Shown here: positions 50,164 to 58,003 of the stretch, piece by piece | Position numbering within the stretch: the stretch's first letter is position 1 | How the letters are laid out: every line of letters begins with the position of its first letter | Origin: Arthrobacter_H rhombi | Lineage (GTDB): Bacteria; Actinomycetota; Actinomycetes; Actinomycetales; Micrococcaceae | Assembly: GCF_039526245.1 (NCBI RefSeq) | Contig: NZ_BAAAIV010000015.1 | Location: 78,022 to 142,021 of the forward strand | Direction of reading: 5' to 3' | DNA length: 64,000 bases | Program-made: the position numbers and the translations under genes | Notes under the pieces: model-generated | Database searches by the model: none | The model's input: only the letters and a program-made list of their open reading frames with translations | What the model was told of the DNA's origin: nothing

Positions 50164-51771
50164 ATGGAAACCCTGGCCTCCCACCTGGACCCGGCGGCCG
50201 CCTCGTTTGCCGAGAACGATGCCGTCCAGCGCGCGCTCGTCGACGAACTGGGCGCCCGGCTGGACGCAGCGGCCCGCGGCGGCAGCGAGAAAGCCCGCCG
50301 CCGCCACACCGACCGCGGCAAGATGCTCCCGCGCGAACGCGTCGATGCACTGCTGGATGAGGGATCGCCGTTCCTGGAGATCGCCCCGCTCGCCGCCGAG
50401 GACATGTACGACGGCGAATGCCCCGGCGCGGGCATCATCACCGGGATCGGGCTCATCCATGGCCGCCAGGTCCTGGTCATCTCCAACGACGCCACCGTCA
50501 AGGGCGGGACCTACTACCCGATGACGGTCAAGAAGCACCTGCGGGCCCAGGAGATCGCGTTGGAGAACCACCTGCCGTGCATCTACCTGGTCGATTCCGG
50601 TGGGGCGTTCCTGCCCCGCCAGGACGAGGTCTTCCCGGACCGGGACCACTTCGGGCGCATCTTCTACAACCAGGCCAACCTCTCGGCGCGCAAGATCCCG
50701 CAGATCGCCGCCGTGCTGGGCTCCTGCACCGCAGGCGGCGCGTACGTGCCGGCCATGAGCGATGAGACCATCATGGTGCGCAACCAGGGCACCATCTTCC
50801 TGGGCGGCCCGCCGCTGGTGAAGGCAGCCACCGGCGAGGTCGTCACCGCCGAGGAACTCGGCGGCGCCGAACTGCACTCGAAGACCTCGGGCGTCAGCGA
50901 CCACATCGCCGAGGACGACGGTCACGCCCTGCAGATCGTCCGCGACATCGTCGAAACGCTCCCGCCGCCCGCAGCCCCCGCCTGGGCCATCGCCGAGACC
51001 GTCGATCCCGTGGCCGATCCCGGACAGCTCTACGGCGCGGTCCCGGTCGACGTCAACGGGCGCTACGACGTCCACGAGGTCATCGCCCGCATCACCGACG
51101 GCAGCGGATTCCACGAGTTCAAGGCCGGCTACGGCACCACCCTAGTCACCGGGTTCGGAAGGATCCACGGCCACCCGGTGGGCATCGTGGCCAACAACGG
51201 GGTGCTGTTCTCCGAATCGGCGCTCAAGGGCGCCCACTTCATCGAATTGTGCGACCAGCGTGGCATTCCGCTGGTGTTCCTGCAGAACATCTCGGGGTTC
51301 ATGGTCGGCCGGGACTACGAGGCAGGAGGCATCGCCAAGAACGGCGCGAAGATGGTCACCGCCGTCGCCACCTGCCGGGTCCCGAAGCTGACGGTGGTCA
51401 TCGGCGGGTCCTTCGGCGCCGGGAACTACTCGATGTGCGGCCGGGCCTACTCGCCGCGCTTCTTGTGGATGTGGCCGGCGGCCCGGATCTCCGTCATGGG
51501 CGGCGCCCAGGCCTCCTCGGTGCTCTCCACCGTCAAACGCGACGGCATTGAACGGGCCGGCGGTACGTGGAGTGACGCCGAGGAGGAGGCCTTCAAGGCC
51601 CCCATCCGCGAGCAATACGAAACCCAGGGCAACCCGTACTACTCCACCGCCCGTCTCTGGGACGACGGCATCATCGACCCCGCCGACACCCGCCGGGTCC
51701 TCGGCCTCGCCCTGGACGTCTGCGCCACCGAACCCCTGCCGGACACCTCGTTCGGCGTCTTCAGGATGTGA
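50164..51771 (+). CDS. mccB: Acyl-CoA carboxylase carboxyltransferase (3-methylcrotonyl-CoA carboxylase beta)
   Basis: A 535-residue carboxyltransferase. Seen: KMLPRERVDALLDEGSPFLEI, SNDATVKGGTYYPMTVKKHLRAQEIA, GSCTAGGAYVPAMSDE (acyl-CoA oxyanion region), FLQNISGFMVG and GGSFGAGNYSMCGRAYSPRFLWMWPAARISVMGG (in part), close to MCC beta and M. tuberculosis AccD1. It carboxylates 3-methylcrotonyl-CoA in leucine breakdown. GAGGAAAAG precedes the ATG. It starts the five-gene operon. Confidence 0.93.
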   Translation: METLASHLDPAAASFAENDAVQRALVDELGARLDAAARGGSEKARRRHTDRGKMLPRERVDALLDEGSPFLEIAPLAAEDMYDGECPGAGIITGIGLIHGRQVLVISNDATVKGGTYYPMTVKKHLRAQEIALENHLPCIYLVDSGGAFLPRQDEVFPDRDHFGRIFYNQANLSARKIPQIAAVLGSCTAGGAYVPAMSDETIMVRNQGTIFLGGPPLVKAATGEVVTAEELGGAELHSKTSGVSDHIAEDDGHALQIVRDIVETLPPPAAPAWAIAETVDPVADPGQLYGAVPVDVNGRYDVHEVIARITDGSGFHEFKAGYGTTLVTGFGRIHGHPVGIVANNGVLFSESALKGAHFIELCDQRGIPLVFLQNISGFMVGRDYEAGGIAKNGAKMVTAVATCRVPKLTVVIGGSFGAGNYSMCGRAYSPRFLWMWPAARISVMGGAQASSVLSTVKRDGIERAGGTWSDAEEEAFKAPIREQYETQGNPYYSTARLWDDGIIDPADTRRVLGLALDVCATEPLPDTSFGVFRM

Positions 51772-51778
51772 ACCCCCG

Positions 51779-53809
51779 ATGACCGAGAACCAGACCGAGA
51801 ACCACCCCGACGCCCCGCTCTTCGACACCGTGCTGGTCGCCAACCGCGGCGAAATCGCCGTGCGCGTGATCCGCACGCTGCGCCGGCTGGGCATCCGCTC
51901 CGTTGCCGTGTACTCGGAGGCCGACGCCGGTGCCCGCCATGTGCGCGAGGCCGACGACTCCGTGTGCCTGGGCCCCGCTGCCGCCGCCGAGAGCTACCTG
52001 GACATCGAAGCCGTCCTCGCCGCCTGCCGGACCTCCGGTGCGCAGGCCGTGCACCCCGGCTACGGGTTCCTCTCCGAGAACCTCGACTTCGCCCGGGCGC
52101 TGGAATCCGCGGGCATCACGTTCATCGGACCCAGCGCCCACTCCATCAACCTCATGGGCGACAAGATCCGGGCCAAGAACCACGTCTCCGGCCACGGCGT
52201 CCCCGTCGTCCCCGGGGTCGCCGATCCCGGAATGGACGATGCTGCGCTGATCGAGGCGGCCGCGGGCGTCGGCTTCCCGCTGCTGATCAAACCCTCCGCC
52301 GGCGGTGGAGGCAAGGGCATGCACGCGGTGGAGACCGCCGCGGAGCTGCCCTCCACCTTGCAGACCGCCCGCCGGGTCGCCCGCAACTCCTTTGGTGATG
52401 ACACGCTGCTGCTCGAACGCCTGGTCCGCAGCCCCCGCCACATCGAGGTCCAGATCCTGGCCGACACGCACGGCAACACCATCCACCTCGGCGAGCGCGA
52501 ATGCTCGCTGCAACGCCGCCACCAGAAGGTCATCGAGGAGGCTCCTGCCCCGCTGTTGGAGATGCTCGACGACGGTGCCTCGATCCGCGCCAGGATCGGG
52601 GAGGCGGCGGTCAACGCCGCCCGGTCGGTCGACTACGTCGGCGCCGGCACGGTGGAGTTCCTGGTCTCCGACGAGAACCCCGGGGAGTTCTTCTTCATGG
52701 AGATGAACACCCGCCTGCAGGTCGAACACCCGGTGACCGAGGAGGTGGTCCGCGTCGACGGACAGCGCATCGACCTGGTCGAATGGCAGGTGCGCATTGC
52801 AGCCGGGGCGACGCTGGACATCGCCCAGGACTCCGTCACGCTCAGCGGCCACGCCATCGAGGCCCGCGTCTACGCCGAGGATCCCGCCCACGGGTTCCTG
52901 CCCTCCATCGGCACCATCCTGCGCGCCGGGGATCCCACCGGCGACGGGATCCGCACCGATTCGGGCATCAGCAACGGATCCCGGATCACCCCGGACTACG
53001 ATCCGATGCTCGCCAAGGTCATCGCCCACGGCACCGACCGCAGCCAGGCACTCGCCCGGCTCGACGCCGCCCTGGCCGGCACCCTCGTGCTCGGCGTCCA
53101 GACCAACCTGGAATACCTCAGGGCCCTCATCGCCGAGCCGGACGTGCAGGCCGGACGGCTGGACACCACGTTCATCGACCGGTGGGGCGTCCAGTCGAAG
53201 CGGACCCCCACCGAGGCTGAACTGCAGGCCATCGCCGCTGCCTTCCTCGCCGCCGAACCCCGCACCACCGGACGGTTCGGCGCCTGGGCCACCGACGGCT
53301 GGCGGATGGGCACCCATCGGGAGCGCACGCTGGCGCTGGAGATCGACGACGAGCTGTACACGGTGCAACCCGCCGCCGAGGACGCCACCGCGGCAGCCGC
53401 CGTCGTCCCCGTCGTTGACATCGTCCCGGTGGTTGAACTCGTCCCCGGCACCGGTGGCCGCGAGGCGTGGATCGGTGCCGGCGGTTACGGCGCCCACGTG
53501 CGCTGGCTGGATCGGCGTGCCGTGGTGCACCGCCGCCTCGCCGGGATCGAACGCGAGGAGGCCGGCGGTGACCCGGAATCCCGGTCGCCGATGCCCGGCA
53601 CCGTCGTCTCCGTCCTGGTCGCCAGCGGGGACGCCGTGACGGCCGGCCAGGCACTGCTCGCCGTGGAGGCGATGAAGATGGAGCACCCGCTCACCGCGGG
53701 GCTCACCGGCACCGTCACTGTCCATGTGGCGGTCGGTGACCACGTCTCCGCCGGACAATCCGTCGCCACCGTGACACCCGAACCCACTGACACCACCCCC
53801 ACCAGCTAA
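51779..53809 (+). CDS. mccA: Biotin-dependent acyl-CoA carboxylase alpha (biotin carboxylase + BCCP)
   Basis: A 676-residue protein. Biotin carboxylase (about 14-460) has VLVANRGEIAVRVIRTLR, the ATP loop KPSAGGGGKGM, ERLVRSPRHIEVQ and EMNTRLQVEHPVTE. The middle (about 470-590) is poorly conserved. The C-terminal biotinyl domain has VEAMKMEHPL with biotin-lysine K633. It matches MCC alpha / AccA1 and pairs with the upstream beta subunit. Confidence 0.94.
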   Translation: MTENQTENHPDAPLFDTVLVANRGEIAVRVIRTLRRLGIRSVAVYSEADAGARHVREADDSVCLGPAAAAESYLDIEAVLAACRTSGAQAVHPGYGFLSENLDFARALESAGITFIGPSAHSINLMGDKIRAKNHVSGHGVPVVPGVADPGMDDAALIEAAAGVGFPLLIKPSAGGGGKGMHAVETAAELPSTLQTARRVARNSFGDDTLLLERLVRSPRHIEVQILADTHGNTIHLGERECSLQRRHQKVIEEAPAPLLEMLDDGASIRARIGEAAVNAARSVDYVGAGTVEFLVSDENPGEFFFMEMNTRLQVEHPVTEEVVRVDGQRIDLVEWQVRIAAGATLDIAQDSVTLSGHAIEARVYAEDPAHGFLPSIGTILRAGDPTGDGIRTDSGISNGSRITPDYDPMLAKVIAHGTDRSQALARLDAALAGTLVLGVQTNLEYLRALIAEPDVQAGRLDTTFIDRWGVQSKRTPTEAELQAIAAAFLAAEPRTTGRFGAWATDGWRMGTHRERTLALEIDDELYTVQPAAEDATAAAAVVPVVDIVPVVELVPGTGGREAWIGAGGYGAHVRWLDRRAVVHRRLAGIEREEAGGDPESRSPMPGTVVSVLVASGDAVTAGQALLAVEAMKMEHPLTAGLTGTVTVHVAVGDHVSAGQSVATVTPEPTDTTPTS

Positions 53810-53818
53810 GGAGCACCC

Positions 53819-54982
53819 ATGCCGAATCTTGAACTTGAAGAGGACTACCAGGACCTCTCCGACACCGTCCGCGATTTTGCCGACACCGTCGTCGCACCGG
53901 TCTCCGCGAAGCACGACGAGGAGCACAGCTTCCCCTACGAGGTCGTCGCCCAGATGGGGGAGATGGGCCTGTTCGGCCTGCCCTTCCCCGAGGAGCACGG
54001 CGGCATGGGCGGGGACTACTTCGCCCTGGCCCTGGCCCTGGAGCAGCTGGGCCGCGTCGACCAGTCGGTGGCCATCACCCTGGAGGCCGGCGTCTCCCTC
54101 GGCGCCATGCCCATCCACCGCTTCGGCACCGACGCGCAGAAGGAGCAATGGCTGCCGCTGCTGGCCAGCGGGAAGGCGCTCGCCGGATTCGGCCTGACCG
54201 AACCGGAGGCAGGATCCGACGCCGGCGGCACCAAGACCACCGCCAAGCTGCAGGACGGCAACTGGGTGGTCAACGGCAACAAGGAGTTCATCACCAACTC
54301 CGGCACCGACATCACCCGCCTGGTCACCGTCACGGCGGTCACCGGCACCTCCGAACGTCCCGACGGGTCCGTGAAGAAGGAGATCTCCACCCTCCTGGTG
54401 CCCACCGACACCGAGGGTTTCACCGCCGAAAAGGCGTACAACAAGGTCGGCTGGAACGCCTCGGACACCCACCCGCTGACGCTGAAGAATGCCACCGTCC
54501 CGGAGGCCAACCTGTTGGGCACCCAGGGCCGCGGCTACGCGAACTTCCTGTCCATCCTCGACGAGGGACGCATCGCCATCGCCGCGCTGGCCACCGGCGC
54601 CGCCCAGGGCTGCGTGGACGAATCCGTCCGCTACGCCAAGGAGCGCAGCGCGTTCGGGCAGAACATCGGCAAGTTCCAGGCCATCTCGTTCAAGATCGCC
54701 CGCATGCAGGCCCGCGCCCACACCGCCCGCCTGGCCTACTACGGTGCGGCCTCCAAGATGCTCGCCGGCAAGCCGTTCAAGACCGAGGCAGCGATCGCCA
54801 AGCTGGTTGCCGGCGAGGCGGCCATGGACAATGCCCGCGACGCCACCCAGGTCTTCGGCGGCTACGGGTTCATGAACGAATTCCGCGTCTCGCGCCACTA
54901 CCGCGATTCGAAGATCCTCGAGGTCGGCGAGGGCACCACCGAGGTCCAGCTGATGCTCATCGCCCGCGAACTCGGGCTCTAG
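53819..54982 (+). CDS. Acyl-CoA dehydrogenase (probably isovaleryl-CoA dehydrogenase)
   Basis: A 387-residue FAD enzyme. Seen: GFGLTEPEAGSDAGGTKTTA, ERSAFGQNIGKFQAISFKIARM, DATQVFGGYGFMNEFRVSRHYRDSKI and EVGEGTTEVQ with E371 in the usual catalytic position. By position it matches FadE19, which acts on isovaleryl-CoA. Mammalian isovaleryl-CoA dehydrogenase uses a glutamate elsewhere (position 254), so the E371 arrangement is the standard short-chain kind and a broader substrate range is possible. AAGGAG lies before the ATG. Confidence 0.92.
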   Translation: MPNLELEEDYQDLSDTVRDFADTVVAPVSAKHDEEHSFPYEVVAQMGEMGLFGLPFPEEHGGMGGDYFALALALEQLGRVDQSVAITLEAGVSLGAMPIHRFGTDAQKEQWLPLLASGKALAGFGLTEPEAGSDAGGTKTTAKLQDGNWVVNGNKEFITNSGTDITRLVTVTAVTGTSERPDGSVKKEISTLLVPTDTEGFTAEKAYNKVGWNASDTHPLTLKNATVPEANLLGTQGRGYANFLSILDEGRIAIAALATGAAQGCVDESVRYAKERSAFGQNIGKFQAISFKIARMQARAHTARLAYYGAASKMLAGKPFKTEAAIAKLVAGEAAMDNARDATQVFGGYGFMNEFRVSRHYRDSKILEVGEGTTEVQLMLIARELGL

Positions 54983-54991
54983 GCCGGCACC

Positions 54992-55528
54992 ATGAGCCAG
55001 ACACCAGAGCACGACGGCGGCACCCCATCCCCGGGGCGACGCGTCACCCAGCGCGGGCTGTATTTCGACGAGTTGGAGCTGGGCACCGTATACGTGCACA
55101 GCCCGGGGCGGACGATGACCGAAACGGACAACGTCCTGTTCACCACCATGACCATGAACACCCAGGCGCTGCACCTCGACGCCGCGTGGAGCGCGCAGCA
55201 GCCGTTCGGCCAGCGGCTGGTCAACTCGATGTTCACCCTGGCCACGCTGGTGGGCCAATCAGTGGGCCAGCTGACGCAGGGGACCATCATCGGCCAGCTG
55301 GGCCTGACCGACGTCAGCTTCCCGCATCCGCTCTTCCACGGGGACACGCTCTACACCGAAACCGAGATCACCGGACTGCGGCCCTCGAAGTCACGACCCG
55401 GCCAGGGCATCGTGACCATGAAGCACACCGGCCGCAACCAGGACGGCGTCGTGGTCGCCGAGGCCTCGCGCACCGCCCTGATGTGGACCGAGGCGGGCCA
55501 CCGGGCCGCGGGGGAGGAGCAGGCATGA
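54992..55528 (+). CDS. MaoC-family (R)-specific enoyl-CoA hydratase
   Basis: A 178-residue hot-dog-fold protein. The core YFDELELGTVYVHSPGRTMTETDNVLFTTMTMNTQALHLDAAW (in part) carries the hydratase motif with its aspartate and histidine. In the M. tuberculosis cluster the MaoC gene beside CitE is thought to hydrate 3-methylglutaconyl-CoA to (R)-HMG-CoA. It overlaps the lyase gene by 4 bp. Confidence 0.9.
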   Translation: MSQTPEHDGGTPSPGRRVTQRGLYFDELELGTVYVHSPGRTMTETDNVLFTTMTMNTQALHLDAAWSAQQPFGQRLVNSMFTLATLVGQSVGQLTQGTIIGQLGLTDVSFPHPLFHGDTLYTETEITGLRPSKSRPGQGIVTMKHTGRNQDGVVVAEASRTALMWTEAGHRAAGEEQA

Positions 55529-56349
55529 GCGACGAGACCTACCCGGCCTTTTCCATGGGCCCGGCCATCCTGTTCTGCCCGGCGGACCGGCCCGAGCGCC
55601 ATGCCAAGGCGGCGGCACGCGCCGACGCGGTGATCATCGACCTCGAGGACGCCGTCGCCCCCGCCGACAAGCCGGCGGCCCGGAAGGCCATGGCGGACAG
55701 CACGCTGGATCCGGCCCGGACCATCGTGCGGGTGAACCCGGTATCCACCGACGACTTCGCCGCCGACCTGGCAGCGCTGCGCCAGAGCCCCTACACCACG
55801 GTCATGCTCGCCAAGACCGAACACGTCGAGCAACTGCGCCAGCTGGAGGGCTACAGCGTGATCGCCCTGTGCGAGACCGCCCTGGGAGTCCTCAACGCAC
55901 CGGCCATCGCCGCCGCGGAGAACGTGGTGGCGATGATGTGGGGTGCCGAGGACCTGGTCGCCTCGCTCGGAGGAACCTCCAGCCGGCACGAGGACGGGTC
56001 CTACCGCGACGTCGCAGTCCACGCCCGGGCAGCGGTGCTGGTGGCCGCAGGCGCCCACGGCAAGGCGGGCATCGATTCGGTCTACATCGACATTCCCGAC
56101 ACCGAGGGGCTGGCCGCCGAAAGCCGCGATGCGGTGGCCAGCGGGTTCGCCGCCAAGGCCAGCATCCACCCGGCCCAGATGCCGGTCATCCGCGACGCCT
56201 ACGCCCCGGATCCCGCAGCCGTGGAACGTGCCCGCGCCATCCTGGAAGCGGCCCGCACCGCCCACGGCGTCTTCTCCTTCGAGGGTCAGATGGTCGATGA
56301 ACCGCTGCTGCGCCACGCCCGCCTGCTGGTGGCCCGCGCGGGAGAGTAG
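55525..56349 (+). CDS. citE: CitE-like CoA-ester lyase (HpcH/HpaI family)
   Basis: A 274-residue TIM-barrel lyase. Seen: ILFCPADRPERHAKAAARADAVIIDLEDAVAPADK (in part), IVRVNP, MLAKTEH, ALCETALGVLNAPAIA and WGAEDLVASLGG with metal-binding E and D. M. tuberculosis CitE (Rv2498c) has been reported to cleave (R)-HMG-CoA in leucine breakdown, so the same role is likely. Last gene of the operon. Confidence 0.9.
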   Translation: MSDETYPAFSMGPAILFCPADRPERHAKAAARADAVIIDLEDAVAPADKPAARKAMADSTLDPARTIVRVNPVSTDDFAADLAALRQSPYTTVMLAKTEHVEQLRQLEGYSVIALCETALGVLNAPAIAAAENVVAMMWGAEDLVASLGGTSSRHEDGSYRDVAVHARAAVLVAAGAHGKAGIDSVYIDIPDTEGLAAESRDAVASGFAAKASIHPAQMPVIRDAYAPDPAAVERARAILEAARTAHGVFSFEGQMVDEPLLRHARLLVARAGE

Positions 56350-56392
56350 GCACCACGTCGGTGGCCGGGGACGAATCGCCACCGATAGGTAG

Positions 56393-56422
56393 GTTGTGCA
56401 CAACTAAGTTGTGCGATATGTT
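56393..56422 (+). promoter_or_regulatory. OhrR operator and ohrR promoter
   Basis: The palindrome GTTGTGCACAAC (56393-56404) is followed by another half-site GTTGTGC (56408-56414) and by TATGTT (56417-56422), a -10-like element 6 bases before the ohrR ATG. TTGTGCACAA-type dyads suit actinobacterial OhrR. Confidence 0.75.
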
Positions 56423-56428
56423 TATGAC

Positions 56429-56860
56429 ATGACGACGACGGATCCGCTGGCACTCGATGCCCAGGTGTGCTTTTCGCTCTATTCCGGCGAGCGCACCGTC
56501 GGCGCCGCCTACCGCGAACTCCTGGCTCCGCTGGGCCTGACCTACCCGCAGTACCTGGTCATGCTCGCGCTCTGGGAGGACGACGACCAGCCCGTCTCGG
56601 CGCTGGGTCGTCGACTCGGCCTCGACAGCGGGACCTTGTCACCGCTGCTGAAGCGGCTGGAGGCTGCCGGACGGCTCACCCGGCGCAGATCGGACGGCGA
56701 TGAACGCGTCGTCCGGGTCCGGCTCACCGACGCCGGTGCAGCACTGCGGGCCGACGCCGTCACCATCCCCACCGAATTGGCTTCCCGCATGCGGCTCACC
56801 GCCGCGGAAGCCACTGAATTGCATCGCCTGCTGGGCAAGATCTGCGGCCGCGATGCCTAA
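56429..56860 (+). CDS. ohrR: OhrR-like MarR-family organic-peroxide sensor
   Basis: A 143-residue winged-helix repressor. The redox cysteine C14 sits in LDAQVCFSLYSG, as in OhrR. The HTH is YPQYLVMLALWEDDDQPVSALGRRLGLDSGTLSPLLKRLEAAG (in part). Peroxide oxidises the cysteine and releases ohr. It is just upstream of ohr, with an operator over its own promoter, and is apparently leaderless. Confidence 0.93.
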   Translation: MTTTDPLALDAQVCFSLYSGERTVGAAYRELLAPLGLTYPQYLVMLALWEDDDQPVSALGRRLGLDSGTLSPLLKRLEAAGRLTRRRSDGDERVVRVRLTDAGAALRADAVTIPTELASRMRLTAAEATELHRLLGKICGRDA

Positions 56861-56890
56861 GCCACCCACCACCATCCAGGAGAGAACACC

Positions 56891-57313
56891 ATGAAGACCC
56901 TGTACACCGCAGAAGCCCTCGCCACCGGAGCCGGCCGTGACGGCCATGTGGCCACCACCGACCGGCGGGTCGAGTTCGACCTCGCAGTGCCCGAGGCCAT
57001 GGGCGGTTCCGGCAACGGAGCCAACCCCGAGCAACTCTTCGCCGCCGGCTACGCGGCCTGCTTCCACAGCGCCCTGCAGCTGGTCGCCCGCCAGCGCAAG
57101 GTCAACATCGAGGGATCCAGCGTGGGCTCCGAAGTGCACCTGGGCGGTATCGATGGCGGAGGATTCGGCCTGGCGGTCACCCTGGAGGTCACGCTGCCCG
57201 AGGTGGACGCCGAGGTGGCTCGTGAACTCGCCGACCGAGCGCATGAGGTCTGCCCCTACTCCAACGCCACCCGCGGCAACATCGAGGTGGACATCCGCGT
57301 CTCGGACGACTGA
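56891..57313 (+). CDS. ohr: Organic hydroperoxide resistance protein
   Basis: A 140-residue OsmC/Ohr-fold thiol peroxidase. Catalytic cysteines C57 (AACFHSAL) and C121 (EVCPYSN) are present, with R16 and E47 as partners. It reduces organic hydroperoxides using lipoylated proteins; notably the bkdC E2 protein of this window is lipoylated. AGGAGAG precedes the ATG. Confidence 0.96.
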   Translation: MKTLYTAEALATGAGRDGHVATTDRRVEFDLAVPEAMGGSGNGANPEQLFAAGYAACFHSALQLVARQRKVNIEGSSVGSEVHLGGIDGGGFGLAVTLEVTLPEVDAEVARELADRAHEVCPYSNATRGNIEVDIRVSDD

Positions 57314-58003
57314 TCAGTCGTCGGGGACGTCGGTTGCGGCCGGGGCGCGGAAGTAACGGCGCTCCGGCCGGCCTGCGCCGTAGCGCAAACGGACCGCGGC
57401 GCCACCGGACTCCGCGAGGTGCTCCAGGTACCGGCGGGCGCTGACCCGCGAGATCCCCAAGGACTTCGCGGCCTCCAAGGACGACACGTCCCCGGCCGCC
57501 GTGCGCAGCAGATCCTGGACGCGCTGCAACGTCTCGGCACTGAACCCCTTGGGCAACGGGGTGCTCCGGGGTGCGGCACCTCCGAAGACCCGATCGATGT
57601 CCGCCTGCCGCGCCGTCCCGGTATCGTCCAGTGACCGGTAGGTGCTTGCATAGTGCTCGAGCCGACCGGCCAGATCCTGCTTGGTGAAGGGCTTCATCAG
57701 GTAGTGCACGATCCCGCCGCGCAGCGCGCTGCGGACCGTGTCGGCCTCCCGGGCAGCACTGATGACCAGCACGTCCAGCTCGGGAACTACTTCACGCAAC
57801 CGGCGCAGCAGCTCGAGTCCGCCGATGTCGGGCAGATGGATGTCCAGCAACACCAGATCGGGAACCACCCGGCGCACCTCGGCCAGTGCCTGCGCGCCGG
57901 TATGCGCCACACCGCACACCTCGAATCCCGGCACCGCCGAGACAAACCCGGTGTGGATGCGCGCCACCATGAAATCGTCATCGACGATGAGGACCTTGAT
58001 CAC
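57314..58003 (-). CDS. citB: CitB/DctR-family response regulator
   Basis: A 229-residue regulator. Receiver with phosphoacceptor D54 in LLDIHLPD and KPF later; the C-terminal HTH (about 165-210) SLEAAKSLGISRVSARRYLEHL is the CitB type. The GTG start has GGGAGG at 7 bases and overlaps the kinase stop (GTGA). With CitA it should induce tctCBA. It is convergent with ohr with no gap. Confidence 0.93.
   Translation of the reverse strand: MIKVLIVDDDFMVARIHTGFVSAVPGFEVCGVAHTGAQALAEVRRVVPDLVLLDIHLPDIGGLELLRRLREVVPELDVLVISAAREADTVRSALRGGIVHYLMKPFTKQDLAGRLEHYASTYRSLDDTGTARQADIDRVFGGAAPRSTPLPKGFSAETLQRVQDLLRTAAGDVSSLEAAKSLGISRVSARRYLEHLAESGGAAVRLRYGAGRPERRYFRAPAATDVPDD

Noticed and set aside
51761..55258. 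A 1165-codon open frame on the minus strand
   Set aside because: It mirrors mccA and the acyl-CoA dehydrogenase in the opposite phase; Gly/Ala/Val-rich with no recognisable domain.
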